From contig WFTQ01000075.1 in the NCBI GenBank assembly GCA_015485355.1, positions 1 to 51,341 on the forward strand: a DNA stretch of 51,341 nt, written 5' to 3'. The notes beneath the pieces were generated by a model, which worked only from the letters and a program-made list of their open reading frames with translations, did no database searches and was not told the DNA's origin. The translations under genes were made by a program, and so were the position numbers. The stretch comes from a bacterium (GTDB taxonomy: Bacteria; Calditrichota; Calditrichia; RBG-13-44-9; J042). Below, piece by piece: positions 42,901 through 50,636 of the stretch (the stretch's first letter is position 1; each line of letters begins with the position of its first letter).

Positions 42901-45181
42901 TCTGCGGTTCGAACGCTTCCATTTTAAATTTATGCTTACAATCCGGGCATTGCAGAAATTCGCCTTCTCTGCGGGTGGTGCGCTTTTCCAACAGCGGGAA
43001 TCCACAATCGGGGCATTCCCGGTCCACGGGAGGATTCCAGAGGGCAAACTTGCATTTGGGATATTCACTACAACTGTAAAAAATTTTCCCCCGCCGCGAT
43101 TGCCGTTGAACCATGGTACCGGTGCAACCCTCCATCGGACAAAGCACCCCCGTACTCAACGGTTTGGTAAATTTGCACTCCGGAAACCGCGAGCAGGCCA
43201 AAAAAACGCCGTAACGGCCCTGTTTCACCACCAGGGGACTTCCACACTTTTCGCAGAGCTCATCGGTGACGCGGGCCGGCTCCGGCTCTTCCAGAGGACG
43301 GGTATTTTTACACTCGGGATATCCGGAGCAGGCCAGAAAGCGCCCGTTCCGTCCCCAACGAATCACCATGGGTCGACCACATTTGTCGCACACTTCGGTG
43401 CTATTTTCCTGTAACCCATTGCGAATCTCTTCGATCCGTGCCACGACTTGATCCAGGGTCTGTTTAAAGGGCTGGTAAAATCCATCCAATGTTTCCCGAT
43501 AGGTGGCTTTCCGGTTCTCAATCTTGTCCAGCTCATTTTCCATTTCTGCAGTGAATTTCACGTTAAAAATATTGGGAAAATGCCGGATCAAAAGGTCGTT
43601 AACGGTTCTACCCAACTCCGTGGGTACCAGGGCACGATCCTGCTTTTCCACATACTTTCGTTGGAACAGGGTGGAGATGATCTGGGCGTAAGTACTGGGG
43701 CGCCCGATCCCTAATTTATCCAACGTTTTAACCAGGGTGCTTTCGGTATAGCGCGCCGGAGGCTTGGTGAACCGCTGGTTCAGGATTAGATCCAGGAGTT
43801 TCAAAAGATCGCCCGTTTGAATCGTTTGCGGCATCTTTCCGGATTCAGCCTCCTCCTCAGAGGCCGCTTCCGGCATCTCGGTGTTGGGCTGATAGACCTG
43901 TAAGAATCCCCGGAATTTGATGACCTCCCCACTGGCCCGGAAATAATATTCCCCCGCCTGTACTTCTATCGTGGTTTTCTCGGCGATCGCGGGTTTCATC
44001 TGAGAGGCCACAAAACGTTTCCAGATCAAATCGTAAATCTTAAATTGTTCTTCGGTTAAAAATGAACGAATGCGCGTGGGTTCAAACTCCGGTTGAATAT
44101 AAGTGGGCCGAATGGCCTCATGGGCATCCTGGGCCCCCTTTTTAGTACGATAAACATGGGGCTTTGTCGGCACATAGGACCCTCCGTAACTTTCGGCGAT
44201 GTACTGTCTGACCTTATCGAGGGCTTCCTGACTAATCCGGGTGGAATCGGTGCGCATATAAGTGATTAACCCCACGTTGCCCTGGGTGCCCAGATCGATG
44301 CCCTCGTACAGCTGTTGGGCGACGATCATAATGCGGGCGGTACTCATGCGGAATCGTCGGGAAGCATCCTGCTGCAAGGTGCTGGTAATAAAAGGTGGCG
44401 GGGGACGCCGGGTCACCTCTTCCTTTTTCACTTCCACGACCCGAAAAGACGCTTTTTCCAGGCGTTCCTTGTGTTGCCGAGCTTCTTGTTCGCTGGCAAT
44501 GCGGAAGCGATCGGGGTCCAGTTTCTGATCCCCGATTTTGTACAGTCGAGCGGTGAAGGTTTCATTGGCCGGCGTTTCCAATCGGGCGTCGATCGTCCAA
44601 TATTCCGTAGGGACGAAGGCCTCGATCTCTGCTTCCCGCTCGCAAATCAGCCTCAGGGCCACCGATTGAACCCGCCCGGCGCTCAACCCCCGATAAACGG
44701 TTTTCCACAACACCGGGCTGACCATGTACCCCACAATCCGATCCATTACCCGACGGGCCTGTTGAGCATTCACTCGATGCATATCGATTTCTCGGGGATT
44801 TTCCAGGGCTTTCAAGACCGCGGGTCGGGTAATTTCATTAAATTCAATCCGCAAAATGTTGGGATTGGCCTTCTTGATGCTATCGGCGATGTGATAGGCA
44901 ATGGCTTCGCCTTCCCGATCCGGGTCCGTGGCCAGCAAAACCTGATCGGCCTGCTCCGCTGCCTTACGCAAATCCTTTATAACCTTGGTTTTCCCACGAA
45001 TAACGGTATAATGTGGACGGAAACCTTTTTCAATGTCCACACCCAGACGACTCTTCGGTAGGTCGATAATATGTCCCACCGAGGCGGCCACCTGGTACGC
45101 CTTGCCTAAAATCTTGTGAATGGTTTTCGCCTTCGCCGGTGACTCTACAATCACCAATTTCCTTCCCCGCGCATCCGCCAT
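42890..45181 (-). CDS. topA: DNA topoisomerase I
   Basis: Type IA enzyme relaxing negative supercoils. 763 residues: TOPRIM domain (E13 in VIVESPAKA; DPDREGEAIA around 86), catalytic Y308 in LITYMRTDSTR, GLSAGRVQSVALRL and the C-terminal zinc-ribbon array. Four Cys-rich modules are visible: CDKCGRP...CSGYPEC, CEKCGSP...CSRFPEC, CPMEGC...CSEYPKC and CPDCGFP...CPDC. GGAGG lies 12 bases before the ATG, a long spacing. Downstream of smg, a common linkage. Confidence 0.96.
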   Translation of the reverse strand: MADARGRKLVIVESPAKAKTIHKILGKAYQVAASVGHIIDLPKSRLGVDIEKGFRPHYTVIRGKTKVIKDLRKAAEQADQVLLATDPDREGEAIAYHIADSIKKANPNILRIEFNEITRPAVLKALENPREIDMHRVNAQQARRVMDRIVGYMVSPVLWKTVYRGLSAGRVQSVALRLICEREAEIEAFVPTEYWTIDARLETPANETFTARLYKIGDQKLDPDRFRIASEQEARQHKERLEKASFRVVEVKKEEVTRRPPPPFITSTLQQDASRRFRMSTARIMIVAQQLYEGIDLGTQGNVGLITYMRTDSTRISQEALDKVRQYIAESYGGSYVPTKPHVYRTKKGAQDAHEAIRPTYIQPEFEPTRIRSFLTEEQFKIYDLIWKRFVASQMKPAIAEKTTIEVQAGEYYFRASGEVIKFRGFLQVYQPNTEMPEAASEEEAESGKMPQTIQTGDLLKLLDLILNQRFTKPPARYTESTLVKTLDKLGIGRPSTYAQIISTLFQRKYVEKQDRALVPTELGRTVNDLLIRHFPNIFNVKFTAEMENELDKIENRKATYRETLDGFYQPFKQTLDQVVARIEEIRNGLQENSTEVCDKCGRPMVIRWGRNGRFLACSGYPECKNTRPLEEPEPARVTDELCEKCGSPLVVKQGRYGVFLACSRFPECKFTKPLSTGVLCPMEGCTGTMVQRQSRRGKIFYSCSEYPKCKFALWNPPVDRECPDCGFPLLEKRTTRREGEFLQCPDCKHKFKMEAFEPQNVE

Positions 45182-45201
45182 AGGAACAGTCTACCTCCTT
45201 A

Positions 45202-45672
45202 TCAATTTATTTTGTCGTTTCCCGGAAAAATGACGGCATCCGTTTCCAGATTCTGCGCATCTTTCCCCATCAAAACCTGAGCCACGATTTTGCGGATTAA
45301 TGGAAAATCCACTTCGCCCATTCCCACAAGGAAACTCTGCTCCAGAATTTCTTCTACAAGCAACGGGGTGAGAACGCCTAACATTTGCAACTGTAAAAGG
45401 TACCCATACGCTTCCGGGGTAAAAATTTTCCGCTCCTCTCGGGACAGAAACCGATAGGCCCTGGGAAGCGCCTTGGGGGCCTCCGTTTGTTTAACACCGC
45501 CACCATGGTAATGGGTCTTCACCCATTGAATGGCTTTGCGGATTTCCTTTTCCGTGTAACCTTTTTCCAATAACACCCGAGACAAACTCTTAAAATCCGG
45601 AGGCTGAACCCCTGAAGGTTTGGAAATTTCGGAAACGATATATTCAATAATTTCTATGATTCGTTCTTGCAT
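45202..45672 (-). CDS. smg: Smg family protein (DUF494)
   Basis: 156 residues, mostly helical: ERIIEIIEYIVSEI, LSRVLLEKGYTEKEIRKAIQWV, RFLSREERKIFTPEAYGYLLQLQMLGVL and VDFPLIRKIVAQVL. The smg-topA neighbourhood is conserved in many diderm bacteria, but the function is unknown. GGGGAG sits very close to the ATG, and the transcript leader predicted from the promoter is only about 17 bases. Confidence 0.88.
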   Translation of the reverse strand: MQERIIEIIEYIVSEISKPSGVQPPDFKSLSRVLLEKGYTEKEIRKAIQWVKTHYHGGGVKQTEAPKALPRAYRFLSREERKIFTPEAYGYLLQLQMLGVLTPLLVEEILEQSFLVGMGEVDFPLIRKIVAQVLMGKDAQNLETDAVIFPGNDKIN

Positions 45673-45694
45673 AAACTCCCCGGTTGTCTATGAT

Positions 45695-45724
45695 CAAATT
45701 TAAAGATTTTGTTATGAAAAGCAA
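45695..45724 (-). promoter_or_regulatory. Promoter of the smg–topA–xer–hpf operon
   Basis: Minus strand: TTGCTT (45724-45719), 16-bp spacer, TAAATTTG (45702-45695), an exact TANNTTTG, about 22 bases before the smg ATG. Confidence 0.7.
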
Positions 45725-46320
45725 CTGCTTTATCCCCCATTTTCTCCGGTCGTTTCGGCCGCCGGCGCCCTGCAAGCCTTAACTATCGGTTTTTCCACAA
45801 TTAAGCAGACATCCGTTCGGCGGACAACCCCATTCCAATGACCCCGATCTTCATGGAGACTATGAGCTAAACGCCGATTCGACAAAAATGTTCGTATGCC
45901 CGGGAAAAAAGTTTAGCCCGCAAAAGCAAGAGTTCGGCAACCAGTAAGTGACTCCATTCCACAACCCAATCGACTGCATCCATTCATCATGGTGATCGGA
46001 ACCCCGGCCGGGTATGGCTCCCCTTAACGTGAATATCAGGCCTCCCGATACACGGATCATCGTTGGTCGATCAGTATGGGCTTCCGCAACCGGGCGATCA
46101 CGAAACAACGGCATCCCCATGAAACCCAACCACTTCCCCGGTATTCGGAAACGACGCTGTCAAAACAACCGTGGCATGGGCCCGGGTGTTTTTCTTTGAC
46201 ACTTTCAACCTATGGAGGGTAGGGGCGGCGGTTTCTCCCGGAGGCTGTATCGACTTCCGTTTTTCGCGGACGCTTGTTCCGGATATTGTCCCTGAGGAAA
46301 CGGCTTGCCACGGCAGCCCC

Positions 46321-46354
46321 CTCCTCCCGGAAAGGAAACGGTTTCCGGAAGGAG
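46321..46354. terminator. Hairpin downstream of the TonB-domain lipoprotein gene
   Basis: CTCC (46321-46324) with GGAG (46351-46354) and CCGGAAA (46327-46333) with TTTCCGG (46342-46348), separated by a symmetric 2x2 internal loop. It lies about 24 bases past the stop of the minus-strand gene. No T-run follows, so termination efficiency is uncertain. Confidence 0.45.
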
Positions 46355-46377
46355 AAGGCGAGAAGGGAGAGGCATCT

Positions 46378-46815
46378 TTACGAGGGATGTTTCTGCACCC
46401 GAAAATGGAAGGGCACCACAATGTGAACCCTTACGGGTACACCGTTCACTTTTCCCGGGATAAACTCGAACTGCCGAAACGCGTCAATCGCCCTCCGATC
46501 CATCTCCCCAACGCCACTGCTGCTCACTACCAATATATCGTAAACATTTCCATCCTCTCGGATGGTACCCTTCAAAATCACCCGGCCTTCCAGTTTTTGT
46601 TCCAGAGCCGACTCCGGATATTGGGGTTCAACCCGCTTTTTCAACACCGGTTTTTCGGTAAGCGCTTTAAACGACACCAGACCCTTATCCGGTACCACCG
46701 TCTCTTGATTCATCCGGGGTGCAACCGGTTCTTCGTGGATTCCCTTCTCGGTTTGGCTACATCCCATGCTCAGGAGGAACAAAAACATCCCCATTAAACC
46801 ATTCATCAGGCGCAT
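46378..46815 (-). CDS. Short lipoprotein with TonB C-terminal domain
   Basis: 145 residues. Lipoprotein signal MRLMNGLMGMFLFLLSMGC, with C19 as the lipidation site (slightly atypical lipobox SMGC). A ~40-residue linker leads into a TonB_C domain (about 60-140): RVEPQYPESALEQKLEGRVILKGTIREDG, VVSSSGVGEMDRRAIDAFRQFEFIPGKVNGVPV. There is no inner-membrane TonB anchor or proline-rich spacer. Such stand-alone TonB_C lipoproteins are frequent in FCB bacteria; their partners are unknown. AGGAGGTAAGG precedes the ATG. Last gene of the ECF sigma operon. Confidence 0.88.
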   Translation of the reverse strand: MRLMNGLMGMFLFLLSMGCSQTEKGIHEEPVAPRMNQETVVPDKGLVSFKALTEKPVLKKRVEPQYPESALEQKLEGRVILKGTIREDGNVYDILVVSSSGVGEMDRRAIDAFRQFEFIPGKVNGVPVRVHIVVPFHFRVQKHPS

Positions 46816-46948
46816 GACCTTACCTCCTTTTTATTTTCGGTTTCTTTTAAACGCCCAGGAAAGGCCTTCCGGAATTAACCCCGCGCGGATTTAAGACTAT
46901 GGGTTTTTTCCACTCACCTGCTTACGGATACTTTCACCTCCTGTTCAT

Positions 46949-47002
46949 CCGGAGCGTCTGATTTCCAAGAAAACAGACGGATCTTGGCGCTCTCCGGTTT
47001 TT
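46949..47002 (+). terminator. Branched hairpin with T-run on the plus strand, between two minus-strand genes
   Basis: Outer stem CCGGAG (46949-46954) with CTCCGG (46992-46997), inner stem CGTCTG (46955-46960) with CAGACG (46974-46979), then TTTTT (46998-47002). The orientation fits a plus-strand transcript, yet both neighbouring genes are on the minus strand. Confidence 0.5.
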
Positions 47003-47043
47003 GTTCGTCCGAATGCCATCGCAAGAAAGATCGCCCCCTTAGT

Positions 47044-48093
47044 TTATTGTATCCGAAAGGTAAAAGGTATCGTCATCCACACCTTGACGGGCGATTTCTG
47101 CACTTTTCCGGGTTCAAACCGAAACATTCGTGCCGCGGCAACGGCGGCGCTATCCAGTTCCGCGTGCCGGGCCGATTTCAATATTCGGGTGCGAATGACC
47201 CGACCCTGCTCATCAATCAAAACTTTTACAATAACACGCCCTTCCACCCCCTTCTCTCTCAAAGCGTCCGGATAACGGGGTATGGCCCGCTTCAAGATTT
47301 TTGGTTTGACCGATAACTGATAAAAGGGAACCACGTCGGTCTCCCCCGTAGACGGGGCATCGGGCAACAGAAACCGGCGGGTTTCTTTCATCGTCTCCTG
47401 TAATTCCCGAAAGCTCCGGTAATACAACCCTGGAATTCGGAGATATTCCTTGAACTTTTTCTCCCAGATATCCCCTTCTTCGATGGTCGCTTGGCTCACC
47501 TCTTTGGGTTGAAGCACCAGGAAGAGGGCGAGTTGCCCGTTGTGCGGAAGCGCCTGACCAAGAATAATGCCTTCGGTAGACGGCACAATCGCACGCACCG
47601 AAAACACCGGTGCCTTTTTCCGGGCTTGCTGGAGGATCAAGAACAATCTGTCCAATGCATGGGAAGTTTTCCAATCTTCCAGTCCGTTAAAATGAAACAG
47701 CGCAATGCTGAGCGGCAACCCTTCCCCTCGACCGTCGGGCAAAAAAATTACCCGCGCATAGTATTCGGAGGTGATCGGGAAAAAGTAGCGCTGGTTCCGG
47801 GTCTGCTTCAGAAAAGGAAAAACGCGGTATGCCAGCAACTCGATCTTTCGGTACCCGAAGGTCCGTTTCAGTTCTTCCATCAATTCTTCGCTATTTTCCA
47901 GCACCCTCTGAATGCGGTGAACACTGGTTTCTCCGGGAAATAAAGGGATAGAGTATCCCTGATCCTGATTACTCCCCTTCAGTAAATACACGTACATTTC
48001 GTTTACGCTCTGCTGTTCCGGTTCCCTGGAACAGAGAATGAGAAGCATGGCCGTGAGTCCTACGGCCAGAGTGATCTCTATACGGTGCTTCAT
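47044..48093 (-). CDS. Exported protein with C-terminal TonB domain
   Basis: 349 residues. Signal segment MKHRIEITLAVGLTAMLLILCSRE; C21 could be lipidated, but LILC is not a canonical lipobox. Residues 30-260 are a domain I do not recognise (ELMEELKRTFGYRKIEL, FFPITSEYYARVIFLPDGRG). Residues 265-349 are TonB_C: RAIPRYPDALREKGVEGRVIVKVLIDEQG, SARHAELDSAAVAAARMFRFEPGK. The start at 48093 has GGGAG six to seven bases upstream; the 130-residue longer frame runs into the anti-sigma gene and is rejected. Sits 23 bases after the anti-sigma gene. Confidence 0.84.
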   Translation of the reverse strand: MKHRIEITLAVGLTAMLLILCSREPEQQSVNEMYVYLLKGSNQDQGYSIPLFPGETSVHRIQRVLENSEELMEELKRTFGYRKIELLAYRVFPFLKQTRNQRYFFPITSEYYARVIFLPDGRGEGLPLSIALFHFNGLEDWKTSHALDRLFLILQQARKKAPVFSVRAIVPSTEGIILGQALPHNGQLALFLVLQPKEVSQATIEEGDIWEKKFKEYLRIPGLYYRSFRELQETMKETRRFLLPDAPSTGETDVVPFYQLSVKPKILKRAIPRYPDALREKGVEGRVIVKVLIDEQGRVIRTRILKSARHAELDSAAVAAARMFRFEPGKVQKSPVKVWMTIPFTFRIQ

Positions 48094-48116
48094 GCGAGTC
48101 TCCCTTTTCTCGTTCG

Positions 48117-48578
48117 TTAAAACATCCACACAATGAAATATCCTTGTCCTGGTGACTGAATTCGATATACCAGAAACGGGGTCGGCTGATTCTCTACCCG
48201 AACTTCTTCCAGAAAGATTTCCGTTTGGGTCAACGGGGGGGCATCCGTTGAAGAAGCGGCGAACCAACGGAACCATCCCAGTCCCCCACAGAGCAACAAA
48301 ACGGCGGCCGCAGCGGCCAGGATCCATTTTCGCCCGGTCGAAGTTGGCCTTACAGCATGGGATCGTCGTGGATGGCTCCACCCGGTGGCGGGCACCTTGG
48401 GGGGCAACTCGCACCGTTCCAGCTGTTGTATAGCCAAGTCCAGGGCCTGGAGACTTTCCCAATAAAAACGGCAGTGGGGACATGTCTGCAGATGCAGGGC
48501 CGCTTTTTCGGGAAGGTTCTGCAAGTTGTCCCGATCAAAGGCGTCGTCCAAGCAATGGCGAATCTGTTTACAGGTCAT
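48117..48578 (-). CDS. Anti-sigma factor with zinc-finger domain and one membrane helix
   Basis: 153 residues. Cytosolic N-terminus has the zf-HC2 pattern (MTCKQIRHCLDD, then HLQTCPHC: H-x3-C-x2-C). One membrane helix follows (about 83-103, WILAAAAAVLLLCGGLGWF) with a short periplasmic tail. The domain would hold the ECF sigma factor at the membrane until an envelope signal arrives. The ATG at 48578 lies inside the end of the sigma gene, with GGAG eight bases upstream, so synthesis is stoichiometrically coupled. Confidence 0.88.
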   Translation of the reverse strand: MTCKQIRHCLDDAFDRDNLQNLPEKAALHLQTCPHCRFYWESLQALDLAIQQLERCELPPKVPATGWSHPRRSHAVRPTSTGRKWILAAAAAVLLLCGGLGWFRWFAASSTDAPPLTQTEIFLEEVRVENQPTPFLVYRIQSPGQGYFIVWMF

Positions 48579-49074
48579 GCTTCTTCTCCTGCAGTTTGAC
48601 ATACATTTCCCGTAATTTGCGTCGGGCCTTCATCAAATGGACCCGTACGGTGTCTTCCGAAATATCCATCACTTCGGCGATGTCCGGCACCTCAAAACCT
48701 TCCTGATATTTCAGCAAAAAGATCATCCGTTGTCGGGCCGGCAAACGGCGGATCAGCCGAAGCAGGAGATTCACTTCAGACGTATCGGAAACCGCATTCA
48801 AAGGCATCTCATGGTATTTGTGGTTCCAGGACACTTTCAATCGTTGATAAGCGCTTCGCTTCCAATCCAAACAGACATTCCTCAGAATCCGGAAGAACCA
48901 GTTCGCGAACGGCCTGGAGGGATCGTATTCCTTTCGGTGTTTCCAGGCCTTGAACATACTTTCCTGAACAATGTCCTGAGCATCCTGCCAGTTGCGGGAA
49001 AATTGCCATGCCAGACGCATTGCAGCGCTCCGAAGCGATTCCATTTCTCTGATAAACTGATCGGCTCGCTTCAC
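48568..49074 (-). CDS. ECF-type RNA polymerase sigma factor
   Basis: 168 residues. Region 2: RLAWQFSRNWQDAQDIVQESMFKAWKHRKEYD and ANWFFRILRNVCLDWKR. Region 4: LPARQRMIFLLKYQEGFEVPDIAEVMDISEDTVRVHLMKARRKLRE. No C-terminal extension. Start is GTG (49074) with AAGGA eight bases upstream. The first of four genes (sigma, anti-sigma, two TonB-domain proteins). The gap to nth contains a possible own promoter (TTGAAG-N16-TATTTT on the minus strand, 49185-49212) overlapping the nth promoter. Confidence 0.93.
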   Translation of the reverse strand: MKRADQFIREMESLRSAAMRLAWQFSRNWQDAQDIVQESMFKAWKHRKEYDPSRPFANWFFRILRNVCLDWKRSAYQRLKVSWNHKYHEMPLNAVSDTSEVNLLLRLIRRLPARQRMIFLLKYQEGFEVPDIAEVMDISEDTVRVHLMKARRKLREMYVKLQEKKHDL

Positions 49075-49177
49075 CCGTCTTTCCTTTGCCTCGATTCAGG
49101 GAACCCTCTCGTCCACAAGACATAGATAAATACGATCGATTTCAAGAAACATTTACTTCGGCCAAAGTTTCCAAGGG

Positions 49178-49206
49178 TTGTTTGAAAATAAGGAATTTTA
49201 TAGATT
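49178..49206 (+). promoter_or_regulatory. Promoter of nth
   Basis: TTGTTT (49178-49183), 17-bp spacer, TAGATT followed by C (49201-49206). The ribosome site AAGGAG begins only nine bases beyond the -10, giving a very short leader. Confidence 0.55.
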
Positions 49207-49226
49207 CTTCAAAAAAGGAGTCCGCG

Positions 49227-49895
49227 GTGAAACCGAAAACAGAATCCCTTGAAGCCCGCCGCCGACGTTTGGAATCCATCATTCAGGCTTTAAAGCAAAA
49301 ATATCCCGATGCTCCTTTGGCCCTTCGTTTTTCCAATCCCCTGGAATTGCTGGTGGCGGTGATTCTTTCGGCCCAATGTACAGACGAACGCGTGAACCAG
49401 GTCACCCAGACTCTTTTCAGGAAATACCGCCGACCGGAGGACTACCTTAAAGTATCACAGGCGGAGTTGGAGGATGACATTCGTCCCACGGGCTATTACC
49501 GCAACAAGGCCCGTTCCCTGAAGGCCTGTTGTCGGATGCTGGTGGAGACATTTCAAGGAGAGGTACCCCGCAGCATCGAGGAAATGACCCGTTTACCCGG
49601 TGTGGGACGCAAAACGGCCGCCATGGTGCTGGGGAACGCCTTCGGCATCCAGCAGGGCATTGCCGTGGACACCCATGTCCGCCGTGTGGTGGAACGCCTG
49701 CAGCTTTCCGAGAAAAAAACCCCCGAAAAAGTGGAACAGGATTTGATGGAATGGGTCCCCCGGCAGGAGTGGACATGGTTCAGCAACGCCATGATACTGC
49801 ACGGCCGCCATGTCTGCACGGCGCGTCACCCCCGTTGTCACGAATGTGTCATCGCCCCGTGGTGCCCCTATCCGGAGAAGCCGGATACCAATTGA
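49227..49895 (+). CDS. nth: Endonuclease III (DNA glycosylase/AP lyase)
   Basis: Base-excision repair of oxidised pyrimidines. 222 residues from GTG 49227, chosen because AAGGAG (49215-49220) lies six bases upstream and this N-terminus fits the family; the ATG at 49086 would add 47 unrelated residues and pass through the promoter. Helix-hairpin-helix LPGVGRKTAAMVL carries the catalytic lysine, VDTHVRRVV the catalytic aspartate. The 4Fe-4S cluster motif C-x6-C-x2-C-x5-C is intact (CTARHPRCHECVIAPWC). Confidence 0.95.
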   Translation: MKPKTESLEARRRRLESIIQALKQKYPDAPLALRFSNPLELLVAVILSAQCTDERVNQVTQTLFRKYRRPEDYLKVSQAELEDDIRPTGYYRNKARSLKACCRMLVETFQGEVPRSIEEMTRLPGVGRKTAAMVLGNAFGIQQGIAVDTHVRRVVERLQLSEKKTPEKVEQDLMEWVPRQEWTWFSNAMILHGRHVCTARHPRCHECVIAPWCPYPEKPDTN

Positions 49896-50144
49896 TTTTT
49901 AAAAATCATCTTTCCATTTCGCCCAGAACATTTTATTTTTCGCATCGGTACAAAGAGGAGTACAGATGGTAACGATGTTTCCGGGTCCGATAGCGCCGAC
50001 GCCGTTGCCGATGGATTCTCGACCCGAAGCATTGCTTTTCGTTATTCGTAAAATCAGGCCTTTTTCGGAGAGGTTCGGAAAACGTTTCCATTAAAGGTTG
50101 GAATTCGGCTTTGGATCAAGCTTATTTTTAGACATACCACCGAC

Positions 50145-50232
50145 GGAGAGGTGGCCGAGTGGTTTAAGGCGGCGGTCTCGAAAACCGCTTCCCGCTTTCG
50201 GCGGGACGTGGGTTCGAATCCCACCCTCTCCG
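50145..50232 (+). tRNA. tRNA-Ser (anticodon CGA)
   Basis: 88 nt without CCA. Acceptor GGAGAGG...CCTCTCC, D-arm TGGCCGAGTGGTTTAAGGC, anticodon loop CTCGAAA, long variable arm (TCCCGCTTTCGGCGGGA) and T-arm GGGTTCGAATCCC. Discriminator G followed by CAA, so CCA is not encoded. Confidence 0.96.
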
Positions 50233-50493
50233 CAATGGAGTAAGCGGGGCATGTACGGGCCTACGGAGGCGGGGGAAAGATATCCGTTACTTTCCTGACA
50301 GATTAACCACGGGAAGCGATCGAGGGATCGGCCTAAGACGTTTCCGGGAAAAGGGGAGTATGTCGTTCGGCACGGTTCTCCAAGGGACAATCCGCCGGGG
50401 GCCTGTCGCTCCCTGGGGCACGAAAAGGTGAGCTGGATAGATGTCTGCAGAGGATGCCCGGAGGATTGGCTTTTTTGCGTGAGGTTGGGCTAT
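50233..50493. other. 261-bp spacer between two tRNA-Ser genes
   Basis: No gene seen. GGAAAG (50274-50279) pairs with CTTTCC (50290-50295). CCAAGGGA and TCCCTGG (about 50380-50419) form a longer-range inverted repeat. GC-rich and without a matched promoter for the second tRNA. Confidence 0.45.
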
Positions 50494-50584
50494 GGAGGGG
50501 TGCCGGAGTGGTTGAACGGGGCGGTCTTGAAAACCGCTGTGGCGCCTGTCGCCACCGTGGGTTCGAATCCCACCCCCTCCGCCA
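50494..50584 (+). tRNA. tRNA-Ser (anticodon TGA)
   Basis: 91 nt including encoded CCA. Acceptor GGAGGGG...CCCCTCC, anticodon loop CTTGAAA with TGA, long variable arm (TGTGGCGCCTGTCGCCACC) and T-arm GGGTTCGAATCCC. Followed immediately by ATTTTTTA, a termination-like T-run, and then an abrupt drop in GC. Confidence 0.96.
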
Positions 50585-50636
50585 ATTTTTTATCCTTAAA
50601 TATTGGTAATACCGAAAACAGAAATGGGAAAGATAT

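Larger units (their letters stand above)
45673..46377. other. 705-bp intergenic region smg–TonB-domain gene
   Basis: No credible gene on either strand. It carries the smg promoter near its left end and a long hairpin (46321-46354) near its right. The middle ~550 bases show nothing I can name; short open frames there have no ribosome sites and random-looking products. Confidence 0.6.
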
